Shown here piece after piece: positions 37,546-47,843 of a stretch of DNA of 64,000 bases. The translations under genes were made by a program, and so were the position numbers. The first letter of the stretch is position 1. Each line of letters begins with the position of its first letter. Origin of the DNA: Epiperipatus broadwayi (taxonomy: Eukaryota > Onychophora > Udeonychophora > Euonychophora > Peripatidae); contig JAQFVV010000273.1 in NCBI GenBank assembly GCA_028023455.1, positions 744,989 through 808,988 of the forward strand, written 5' to 3'. The notes below the pieces were generated by a model that saw only the letters and a list, made by a program, of their open reading frames with translations, ran no database searches and had not been told where the DNA came from.

Positions 37546-38469
37546 CTTATGTATGCATAAAGAATGAGGCTCATGTAATGTTTCATGCATTAATATAAAG
37601 AGAGTAATCAATACAATTGTTAATGATCTAAAGAAAAGTAATATTCACAAAGTTTATAGTACCATTAAAAAAATAATGAATTACACCTAAACCTCACTTA
37701 ATAATTGTCTACTTAGTGATATTTCACAATAGCAATCATCATCAATTTGTACCCACTTCTTCGATTTACAATTGATTATTCACTATAATGAACGAAACAA
37801 AATTTTCACTGATGACATCAGAGAATAGGTAAGTTAAGTCATTTTACCCAAAAGCAAAAGTACATTAAGGTAATATGTATATACATAGGATATTTTATTC
37901 ATAAAACACAGTGTTAGTGCTGCATTCAGTATTTTGATTATAGAATGTCTAAACTTGAAATATATATAATTAATGAATCTATACTATTATATACTGTAGT
38001 ATTTTATTTTTGTAAATCTTAACAATGGACAAGCATTAATTTGTCCATAATGTTGTTTTCAAATGTAATTAATAATGAGATCAGCACAAATAATATTAAA
38101 CAACTTGTATGAAAATAAATGCAGTATACATTATTTTCTTTATTTTAATACCAATGAAATGTTAACACAATTATAATGCCACAGACTCAACTTCTTTAAC
38201 ATAGAATACTATTTTTTTTCTTTCTATTTTATTTTAATACATATTTATTTTTATACAAGTTGTTTAATCCAGAAATCCTATGGGGAATCTAAATAAGTAA
38301 TTTAACTTAATAATTATGCCTGAATAATTAAAATATACAGAGTTAATTTGCCTTTGGAGATATATTCAATTACAAGTTAGTGTAATTTTTTAGCTTTAGG
38401 AACCGACCAATTTTTTCCCCATAGATCCAGTTTATAAATAAGTATTCTGTATACGATATTCTTGGCTAA

Positions 38470-38960
38470 GGATGAGTTTTGGAAGACCAATTTCCATTGC
38501 TAAGGGGGGTAAATGTGTATTTCCTTACCGTGGAAATAAAATTCCTTTGGGGCATAATAGTGTATATGAATCTTTATGTGAAATTTGTGCACGTTTGTAT
38601 ATTGGACAGACCATTTGCAGAAGATATATATATATATAAAAGCAAGAACATATTTTGATAGTCAAGTGTCATAGCATCGGCCAGGATGCGAACCCGCAAC
38701 CCGGGCAACTGCTTGTAAGGCAGTCACGCTGACCTCTCCCTTGACAGTTAGTAAAAAATATAATTCATCAGTCTTTTATTTACACAAAATTAACTAACAA
38801 TGACATCAATTTTAACAAAAAACTCATTCTAGCAAAAATTGAACAATATGACCAGAAACAGGTAAGGAAAGCTATAGAGATTTTTAAAAGATCCAAAAGC
38901 ATAAATGAGAAGTGTGAATAGAAAAAAATTAACAATATTTGGAAAAAGCTATTGGAGGAT
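38470..38960 (+). pseudogene. Penelope-like element C-terminal part, split by a tRNA-like insertion
   Basis: The first segment reads NSVYESLCEICARLYIGQT (about 38560-38616), a clear GIY-YIG start with the intact YIGQT motif. Then a tRNA-like insertion intervenes. The second segment (about 38795-38935) reads LAKIEQYDQKQVRKAIEIFKR, the C-terminal helix typical after GIY-YIG in these elements. The region 39070-39200 (CTCTGACGAAGGTAC...) is probably its 3' UTR. Confidence 0.68.
38670..38746 (-). mobile_element. tRNA-derived retroposon head (tRNA-Val-like anticodon loop)
   Basis: On the minus strand, an ACTGC-CTTACAA-GCAGT stem-loop forms a perfect 5-bp anticodon stem with a TAC triplet (Val-type). 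A B box GGTTCGCATCC follows, and an A-box-like GGTCAGCGTG precedes. The acceptor and D arms do not pair well, and the 3' side runs into a (TA)n-rich tail, so it is a retroposed tRNA or SINE head and not a tRNA gene. It interrupts the Penelope remnant. Confidence 0.6.
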
Positions 38961-39487
38961 AAAATATGTTTTAAAACTTCCCATATAGGTATCAGGAAGA
39001 AATAAGAAAAGAAAAAATAATGATCTTACATCTCACTACAAACTTCTTATGATTTGAAAAATAAAAACCTCTGACGAAGGTACTTTTATTATACTAAAAC
39101 TGCAGCTATGTAGCTATTATGTTTTTACTATGAAGAAGCTCTTGGATTTTAATACTGTAATAGCTCATAGCTATATTATTCCACCTACACTCCCATTTGT
39201 AAACCAAAAAAATCTCGAATTTTAGTACTTTACTGAAATGAAGTGCTAATATTTTAGCTTACTTTATTTAAAGAAGTTTCTTGTATGGCTGGAATAACAT
39301 AGCAATTAGGCATTTCAAATATTTTATATAAATTTCAGCTTGCGATATGCCTTGTTTATATATATTTGTGGCAATAGATTTTTTTTTTCAATCATATATA
39401 GTTGCTGTCAAAAATCTGATTTTAAAATAGAATTAATGGTTGTGTTTATTTATGTTTCGCGCGTAAAGTTGTTTTTGCATTTTAAAA

Positions 39488-39690
39488 TGTTTATTTATTT
39501 ATTTATTTTAAAGTTGTTGAGGTTATATTACATTTAAGAAAAAAGATGATTAAAATAATAAAGACAATTAATTTAGTTTTAATATTTGTCAAAGAATATT
39601 TGTGTGCTAACATGTATTTAAAAGAACAAGCAAGATATAAGATTTTAAATTTAATAAAAGGATATAAAAGTTAATTATTTAAGTTATATT
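39488..39690 (+). repeat. Dispersed repeat R4, copy 2
   Basis: Same order of blocks as 37318-37545 with small changes, direct orientation, about 2.1 kb apart. Confidence 0.75.
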
Positions 39691-39851
39691 TTATTATTAT
39701 TTTTTTAATATTAAATTTATTTTTAGAAGTAATTGAATGCAGGGCAATCGAAAACAAACGTTCAAGATGTGTGTGGGGATGCAAAGTGAGCAAGAGATAA
39801 TTATAGTAATTCAGAAGTCATTAATTTTGCAGTAAAGGGTTTTTTTTATCC

Positions 39852-40275
39852 TTAACAAGAAAAATACTGGTCTTTGATAAAAAATTTCAATCCAATTAGA
39901 TCGTTTACCTTTAACACAGTTTTTAAATCAGCAATAGTAGTAATGTTATTAGCCATGACAGTTGTCTAGATAAAGATAAGGCTTATGAAGTCTCCATTCC
40001 AGTTGCTCATGTTACGAACGAGGCACAATGTTAAAGTAAAACAAAATCCTCTCTGACAAAAAGGAAATTTATTTTCAAAACATAAGCATAGAAAAAGATA
40101 CATTTTTAAGATATCCAGACGGAGGTTGTTACTGCAAAATTCGTAAATCCCTATGTCCATCTATAATTATCTATATAAGTTTATGAAAGAATAAACTTTT
40201 TATCTAGAACTTTTAAAATTAACCAAGATAAACTTACTTTTGGTAATTTTCACTTTCCTAGTTCATCAACAATTA
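39852..40275 (-). mobile_element. Possible LTR end, primer-binding site and gag start, minus strand
   Basis: Reading down, a block with AATAAA (about 40065) ends GTTCGTAACA at 40010, immediately followed by TGAGCAACTGG, which resembles a tRNA primer-binding site. Some 45 bp later ATG at 39954-39956 opens a 34-codon frame starting MANNITTIADLKTVL. The order LTR end, PBS-like site, gag start fits a Gypsy-type element. The frame is short and no pol follows, so this is a remnant or a coincidence. Confidence 0.35.
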
Positions 40276-43200
40276 TTACTCAGTAAATATACCTGGGATT
40301 TATATTGCAAATGAACTTTGAATGTAGGACATTACATTTAAAAGAAATAAAGACATTATTTCCATTAATAAATAACTTTTTAAAAATTGTTGCTATACAT
40401 TTTCTTTTCTTTCTTAATTCTCCTAAAGAAACATTTTTTTTTAAAAAAACAACAACAACAATACACTGTATGTAAAATATTTTGAATAATTAAATATATA
40501 TATGCTTTATATGTAATACATGTTTACAAATATCCCATATTATAATTTTGGTGTGAATGGTTAAGCTTATTAAGGGTTATATAATGATTATTACAATTTA
40601 TTATCATTATAAACTTTTAAATCTTATAAATATGTCATTTCAGGATAAAATAAATTGTGTTGACATTTAAGGAATCATTTTAAGGATACATTTACTAGAA
40701 CTAATGCATTGACAAACTTAGTTTGTTATACAAATAATTTGAATAGTGGACTTTGTATAATCATTGTCATAAGTGGTAATATATATAATTTCTGTTTGTA
40801 TAAGAGATTGTGAATTCCTGTTATAAAAAAATTGTTTTTTTTTCTGAGAGATGCTGACTCTGGTCATTGTATAGCTATTTCATTTTTCTATATAAAAACA
40901 TGATATTTTATTTTTATTATATGTTAAGTGAAAATGTAAATAAGTATATGTAGTAATGTACCTACTTTACTTTTCCCACTTATTAAATAAGCCATTACTT
41001 GTAATCTTTTTTTACGTGACAAAGCATTGGCCAGGAAAATTGTAATCTTAATTTAATTTGTTTAGAATTTTCTTATATTACATTTTTTATCGATAGATAT
41101 GTTTGATATATTTTACCTGTGAAATACTTATAGAAACTATAGTTTAAATTAGTTATTTTATTAGCAAATAATTATAATATTCTTTTATATAACCCTAGTT
41201 ACATTTTTTTCCCAGCCTATAGAAAACAGTTCTGAATACAAATAATATCATTTTACTTTGGCTTTTTAATTATTTTTCTTTAATAGTTTGAAAAGATGCA
41301 GTAACTTCATTAGCATGTTTGTTATTAATGATAATATTAAATCATTTAAATGTTAATAAAATGTATATTTTTTATGAGATTGACATTTATTGTAGATTTA
41401 TGGCCACACCTATTAGATTCTCTATGGATTTTGATATTTACCCTGAGATATTAAATACTCATTCACTACTATTTTTGCCTAACCATATAAAACTGTTTTT
41501 TTTTTTTTTTTTTTACCATAAAAAATTGTAATGTAAAAAAAAAAAACTGATGTTTACATTAAAATAAACTTTATGATATTTGTTTACTTATCCCCAATAT
41601 ATTTTGATATCAATAAAATGCCGTTTTGATTTCGATATATATTTATTTGTAATATGTACATATGTAATAGGAAAAGCCTTAGATATAAAATATATTTTAC
41701 CTTTTATAAGTTTAGTTAGCCAGAAGCGAAGGATTTGTTATTATTGATCTATTATTTATACATACAGTTTTAACTTGATCAGTTCATAGGAAATATTAAA
41801 GGAGAAATCCCAACCCCACTACCCCATTATCTTTGTATGTACAGTACAGTTTTATCCAAATACATGGAATGTTTATAAATCTGGTTGCCAGCATTATATA
41901 CCATTACTATATATATATAATAATTGGAACTATTATATACCATTACTATATATATATAATAATTGGAACTTTCCATTTTTTTAAACTTTTAGATAAAAAT
42001 TTACAACCACAATTCTTATTAACATAATAGTCAGTCAAAATTAGCTGTCTGGCTCTGAGAAAAACAATACACTCCTATTGCTAAGATAGAATCCAAAATA
42101 GTTTTGTTTTAATTGTGATTTATTTTGTAAGATGAAATACAAAATGATTCAGTAAATAATTAAAGATGTGAAATATCAATTTATAACAATTTTTCCTTTG
42201 GATGTGAAATATCGATTTATAACATGTTTTTTTTTCCTCTTTTTCTTTTGTAATAGACTTTTCCATGGCAAATAGAGTATTATAATTAATTTATAATGGC
42301 CACTATAATTAGAAATATTAAATAAATAGAGTTTTTCATTTTTAATTAAAAATATTATATTTTGCATCTCAATTCACTATATCTTTTGTATGCACATATT
42401 TAACAATATCATTTTTAGATAAATATATTAAGGATTATTATCAACCATATGCAAATTATTTTCAATATTTAATTAACATTAAAGTTTATATATGAGTAAA
42501 AAGGCAATATAATTATGTCTAGCATAATAAAATTTGTGTATTCATCAGTGTTATGTTTATTCAATAAATGGATGCAAAAGCACTACAATTTGCAACATAA
42601 ATATAAGATTTTATTTCCAAGAAATATTGAATAAAATGAAGACATGCATGTGCTCTTGACTGGTGTTAATAGAAATGCAAAAATAGGGTAAATTGCATGA
42701 TTTTCAAATGAGTTCATTTAGGATTTGAAATGGGTGTATCTAAGAAGTAATTATAAAAAAATATACATAAAATGTGTTACTTGTATACATAACAAATTCA
42801 CATAAGAATCAATTTTATTAAACATTCAAAAACTTTGTTAATTAATGAAAGCATATATTGAAGTGATATTTATAGATGTTTCATGTTTGTAATATAAAAA
42901 TTCTAAGAAATTTTAAAACTAAAAATTTTCAACAATTTTAATAAATAAAAATTATATATGCACAGATAAATCTATGTGGGATGAATAATTAGAAGTTTAT
43001 TTAAAAAAAAAACAATTTAAAGCATGATATTTCCTTTATTAACATTTATAAATAATAACAAGACTTAAACCACTGCACATGTACTTTACAAATGGAACAC
43101 AATTTATACAGAACACTCTTCTTTCCAAACACAAGATAAAGTCTTTTTAAAAGATAGAATGGATCACCCTATCTTTTTTACCCAAGTTATATGTATGTCC

Positions 43201-44015
43201 CAATCTGAAGTGTTTGGAACTGGGAGTGTGAAAATTTTAATTAATCACTTTAAATTACAAATCCAATGATTTTTGTTATCAAAAAGAAACAGACTAGTTT
43301 AAATTTGTGCAGTATTTAGTTTTAAAAAAAAAGAAAAACCACAACAAAAAAGGAAGAACTATTACTAGAGAAGTTATTTTTGTTAGATAAAAGAACAATT
43401 ACTTTACACTGGACGTTTGCTAATTAGCTATTCTGCCATATAATTATATTATTTCAATGCTTATAGATATGTTTTTTATTTTAGATATTTGAATGCATTA
43501 GGCCATTTAACTTGATAATTTTTTTTCTTTTAATTAAACATTATTACTGCTAAAAATAATTATATTGCTTAATTCTTTTTTCCCCAAGTGAATAAATAAC
43601 AGTAGCAAATGAAATCTAGGTTATTAAAACTTATGTGGTTAACTTTAGATTTAAATAAAATAAGGGGACAAATGAATAAAATTCTCTTTCTATTTTAAAA
43701 AGAAGAAAGGTGGAATAAACAAAGGAGGTGGGGGGCTATATACTCATATATTCTTCTGTTACCATGATTATCTCTGAAAAAAAATATAAATATTTTATGT
43801 GCTGGATGTTTAATAAATCACTCCTTATGAATAATTTTGTCCAGCAGCTGAGGGGTATCTGACCAGGAAATATAATTTTGGAATAATATGGGCATATTTT
43901 TTTGGTGTTCGATCAGGAATATAGACTTAAAAGTTAATTAGGTTTGTAATTCCTTCTTGCTTGAGGTATCAGAAGAAATTATATATTAAACATAATGAAA
44001 ACTGTTACAATATAT
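40276..44015. other. AT-rich non-coding DNA
   Basis: No gene recognised. It includes a perfect 39-bp tandem duplication (41893-41970), a partial duplication of GATGTGAAATATC-AATTTATAACA at about 42165 and 42200, and homopolymer runs. The frames at 41319, 41833 and 42176 are AT-bias products. Confidence 0.45.
41893..41970. repeat. Perfect tandem duplication, 2 x 39 bp
   Basis: Unit 41893-41931 (starts ATTATATACCATTACTAT, ends ATTGGAACT) is repeated without a change at 41932-41970, which implies a recent slip or conversion. Confidence 0.92.
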
Positions 44016-46184
44016 TGAACCTGATTGAAATCCGATTCAATTGCGTTATCGAAAAAAAGAAATTCACTAAGCTTTTAAGTTTCATTAAACGTAAGGTTTA
44101 AATTTCATTATTATTTAAACAGAATGCGTATATCAAAATACACACACATTTATATGTAAAACGGATTTTTTTTAAATGTTTATCGATTTATTTTAGAATA
44201 ATTCTTATACCGCCTGTTTTTAAATCCATTTGATTTAAAAACAAGCTGGCTAGCTAATTGCATTCCTGTTGCTTTTATTTTAATTATTGTAAACAATTTT
44301 TGATAGCGGAGATTTGATTTTTATGTTGTTGTTTTCATTTCAATAAACCCTGGGTGGAATTCTTAGATAGATTGAGTGGGAGATTAATATTTGCCCTGCC
44401 TAAGGTGTAGAAATTGGACAACAAGTAAAGTGTTCACGGGAAATGGAGCAATGTATAAATAGTCCCGAAAATTTGGAGTGTCAGTTAATTCGTTATTCAT
44501 TGATAGACAAGCTGTTTATCAAGTGAGAATTTATATCAGCATGGACATTTAATTTCTTAAAGGACATCAGCTGTGATTAAATACTTTTGCCTACAATAAA
44601 ATGAAAAATTCTATACTTGTTACCACCACCCGAATGGCTTGCTAACTCCACAAAAGACGGATCCCTGACTTCCAAGTTTGCTCCAGTAATGCCTTGAACA
44701 CCTAAAAGAAGCCGGAACCTCTCTACATCTACCTTGCTGCCTAAAGAACCTGAAAATGAACTTAAGTAAAAGTGCGCACTCTCCATGAACATTGCTTTTA
44801 CCGAAAGGTAATTATTTTCGTTTTTATTCTTCCCAGGGTAAATTAATTCTCATTAAATCTCCGCTCAATCTAATCATAAATATGTCTTCTTAAATCAATA
44901 TAGCCTCATATTTAATATTTGCTGTGTTTTCCAATATTTTATAGTGTGTCTTAGAATCTTAGTTTTAAGATTCTAATTTGCTTTCCATTTTGTTTATTGG
45001 AGAGTGACGAATGAGTTTTATATTTTATACCTCGCTTTTATAAATGCTTTAGCAGCCTCGTATATATACTTTTTTCTTTTATGCTTACCTGTAATTATTT
45101 AGTATTCAATAATTAATTTGTAATTTTATACTCTGTGTTTACCCTAGTGCTTAACCTCCAAAAATCTTTTGGCTGACGACTTTATTGTCTGATTTTCGCA
45201 GGTGGAGATTTCGTTTCTAAGATCTCTAAAAGCAGAAATTAGAATTGTGTTTTTCTTTGTAATTTTATAAGTCGTCAGCAGGAAGATAAAATTTATCCTT
45301 TTTTAAAATACAGGTGAGCGATACTTTCATTATGCTAAAGTGTTTACAACTTTTAAGATTTTCGTACTTCGTGCACTCTCCGATAGATTCATTTGTGTAT
45401 TTATTACGTGTGCTTTAAATTTATCAGAGCGTGTACTCAGAATTTGTTTGTAAGTTTATTTTCTTTTCGTTATTTGCTGGGACAGACGTAACTGTTTTTC
45501 TAATCATTTACTTGTCTCTTATTGAGACCATTAATTATTAATTTTAAAGTAATTTTCGCCAATCATTTGGCTGGGATTCACCAGTTTAATTGTTTCTTCA
45601 TTTCAATGATATTTTTTGATTGTTCTTGGGGTGGATCAATCGCCGTTATTTTAAACGTAGTAATTGGTGCAGTTCATACCGATATAAGGACATTCAAGAT
45701 CTCACCATGTTTAGATCTTGAACAGCTCATTGGCACTGGGTCTTTGATCTATTTCAAGGGCATATGGTTTAAGTATCTGAAAAGGAAAACCAGTGTTTAG
45801 GTGAATCCTCTGCTGAATGAAATTTGCTTCCTCCCTTTTAACTTTGTGTATTAGAAGATCAGTCAGTCTGTCATAGCTTTGCCTTTAGTATTTCTGGTAC
45901 ACACCTGAGTTAACCCCCCCATCTATTGTATCATAAACTGATATTTAATAATTTATTTTCTCATAATAAAATTTATGAAATATGTTTAAAGTTAATTTGG
46001 CTGACGTTTGTCTTTGTGCTTTTGTCTCAATTGTCTAAACAATTTAAGATCTCTTGTTTCTCCCTGAGTCTAGTCGGCGAAAAACCATCATCATCATCTA
46101 TTCTGATTACAGTAAACAAATTTTCCAGACACGTAGTGGTCTGGTGGCACCCTCTGTTTCAGAATAGATTGAGTATCCGGTATA
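44016..46184 (+). repeat. 5' long terminal repeat (2169 bp)
   Basis: Begins TGAACCTGATTGAAATCC and ends ATCCGGTATA. Matches 47844-50013 throughout. It contains a TATA/initiator promoter (44454/44481), splice-like sites and a 92-codon plus frame (45522-45800) and 71-codon minus frame (44577-44792), both also open in the other repeat. The changes between copies in those frames are largely amino-acid-changing, so neither shows protein constraint. Confidence 0.8.
44454..44486 (+). promoter_or_regulatory. Core promoter: TATA box plus initiator in the LTR
   Basis: TATAAATAG at 44454 and TCAGTT at 44481-44486 place the initiator A (44483) 29 bases from the first T of the TATA box, the normal spacing for RNA polymerase II. 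The same pair is present in the 3' repeat at about 48284 and 48311. This would put U3 at about 470 bp and leave a very long R-U5. Confidence 0.6.
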
Positions 46185-46360
46185 TAGGATAAGAATTTTT
46201 AGCACTACCAACGTGAGGCTTCGAGTTTTCAAACTCATGTGAGATTTTGTTTAGACAGTTGAGAAAGATTTCAGGTGTAAGAGGCAAGATCTAGTAGGTG
46301 GAGGTTTAGTTTTGATAATTATTGCATGTATTTTGGAGCAGTTTGGTAGAATGGGGTTCA

Positions 46361-46575
46361 TCTTTCCTTTTAATGAAATAATTTATCAACTGTAAAAGTG
46401 TATTTTCAAAAAGTCTATCGGAGTAATTTTAGTTCAGGAGTTAAATATAGTTCGTCTTTCTTTTTAATGAAATAATTTAGAAACTTAAAAAGCGTATTTT
46501 CAAAAAGTCTGTCGGAGTAATTTTATTTGAAGAGTTAATATAGTTCGTCTTTGTTTTGAAATAATTTATAGAAAA
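46361..46575 (+). repeat. Tandem repeat in the element's leader, 94-bp period, about 2.3 units
   Basis: The motif TCTTTC(C/T)TTTTAATGAAATAATTTA...AAAAAGTCTRTCGGAGTAATTTT begins at 46361, 46455 and (shortened) 46548. It lies between the 5' LTR and the gag ATG, where leader repeats are common in retroelements. Confidence 0.8.
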
Positions 46576-46656
46576 CAGTAAATAGCGGTTTATTTGCTAT
46601 TAGATTTTAGATTTTCTTTTAAGAAGTTAGTATTGCGAATTTAATTTGTGTTGAAA

Positions 46657-47322
46657 ATGGAAGTCAACAAAGAAAGCGACAGGGCGGCATTTGTAGAAGA
46701 AAGTCCTGTCTCATTTAAAAACCCTCAAATTGTAGAAAAAGAAGAAAGTGGGTCACAGATGATGATGAAGATGTTGATGAAGTTGGTAATAGAAATGAAG
46801 GAGGATATGAGTGAATTCAAGAAAAGTCAGCAAGCAATGATGGCAGAGTTTAAAGCGGAAATAAAGGAGGAAATTAAGCAGGGCCAACAGGCAATGAAGA
46901 AAGAAATTAGTGAAGTTAAGCAGGGCCAGCAGGCAATGAAGGAAGAAATGATTAGGGAAATGAAAGAAATGAGACGAGAAATGATGGGAGAAGTAGAAGA
47001 AACTCAAGAAGTAGAAAAAGTTGAGGTCATAAAAGATATAGAAATTAAGGTAGCACAGGATAGTGTTAGGACAGAAAAGGTGGAAATAAAGTTAGAAATA
47101 AGCACAGATGGGTTACAAGTAGAAAGTGTGGCGGAAAATTTAGTAAATGTAAATAAAGCAATAGAAGAAAGTTATAAGGTAAAAACAGAAAAGCAGGTAG
47201 AAGAGTCTCCGCATGAAACTAAAAATAAATTGGTTTTAATAACTGTTTGTTTTGAATATGAATTCGAAAAGAAGAAAAGAGTTAAAAAAAGATTAAGAAA
47301 TATGATTTTGAAGGTGAAATAG
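46657..47322 (+). CDS. Gag-like coiled-coil protein of the LTR element
   Basis: The first ATG is at 46657 (AAAATGG context) and gives 221 residues. The protein is dominated by Glu, Lys, Gln and Met. From about residue 40 to 115 it has heptad-like repeats predicted to form a long coiled coil, including two near-identical QGQQAMK(K/E)E segments that are also duplicated at DNA level (about 46878 and 46923). A Val/Glu-rich tail follows. Coiled-coil, charge-rich N-terminal gag proteins of this style are known in animal Gypsy-type elements; the assignment rests on style and position, not on a diagnostic motif. Near its end, an A7 run (47284-47290) marks where the reading switches by -1 into the next frame, which stays open to 47603. 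Nothing in the window encodes the pol enzymes. Confidence 0.6.
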   Translation: MEVNKESDRAAFVEESPVSFKNPQIVEKEESGSQMMMKMLMKLVIEMKEDMSEFKKSQQAMMAEFKAEIKEEIKQGQQAMKKEISEVKQGQQAMKEEMIREMKEMRREMMGEVEETQEVEKVEVIKDIEIKVAQDSVRTEKVEIKLEISTDGLQVESVAENLVNVNKAIEESYKVKTEKQVEESPHETKNKLVLITVCFEYEFEKKKRVKKRLRNMILKVK

Positions 47323-47603
47323 AAGCCATATACAGAAAGATTTTGGGTCAAACATTCAAAAAGTTCATAGACGGTAAATTATTTCCGTATACTAATGCTG
47401 ATAGTACGAGTAATAAAAGGGGACACTTAGTAGAAAGGTGTTTTGCTAGGCCTAAAGATTTTCAGACATATGAGGTAGAAAACAAAATAGAACATGAAAG
47501 AGATAAGAGAAAATTATATAAGCTAAGAAAATATAGGAGAGGGAAAGGAACTTATTTTAGTAAGTTAGTAAAAGGAGTAAAAGAACCGCCGGACAAAAGT
47601 TAA
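47286..47603 (+). pseudogene. Gag C-terminal continuation in -1 frame, degenerate zinc knuckle
   Basis: This frame is open from just after TAA 47283-47285 to the stop at 47601-47603 and overlaps the end of the preceding frame. There is no ATG near its start (the upstream-most candidate at 47343 is TTG), so it is read as a continuation by frameshift or as a frame broken by an indel in the A7 run. It contains GHLVERC (about 47430-47450), the H-x4-C half of a CCHC zinc knuckle; the two expected Cys positions upstream are Asp and Ser, so the knuckle is probably non-functional. The remainder is Lys/Arg-rich, as expected of a nucleic-acid-binding gag end. Confidence 0.45.
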
Positions 47604-47843
47604 GGGTTCAGCATTTAGCAATCGGACGGATTGTTTTTAGTAAGAAATAAAAAAAGATTTTGTTAATGAATTATGAGAATGGAGAAAGGTTTTTATTCAA
47701 ATGAAATATTGTTTTTTTTTCATGAGTGCGAGGCAAACGTTCGGCCGAATTTCTAAGAATATTTTAAAGTGTTTATAGTTTAAAAAAAAAAAAAAAGTTA
47801 CAGGAATGTTTTTTTTTTTTTTTTGATCACGTTTTGAGGCAGT

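Noticed and set aside
38670-38746. A functional tRNA-Val gene
   Set aside because: The anticodon arm and B box are good, but the D arm and acceptor stem do not pair and the flank is a retroposon-like tail.
45926-46192. 88-codon frame at the end of the 5' LTR and 107-codon frame at 49884-50207
   Set aside because: They begin at different positions in the two LTR copies, and the second runs into unrelated flanking DNA, so neither is conserved.
46753-47007. Minus-strand 84-codon frame rich in His, Phe and Leu
   Set aside because: Antisense of the Glu/Lys-rich gag coiled coil; composition is the mirror of that frame.
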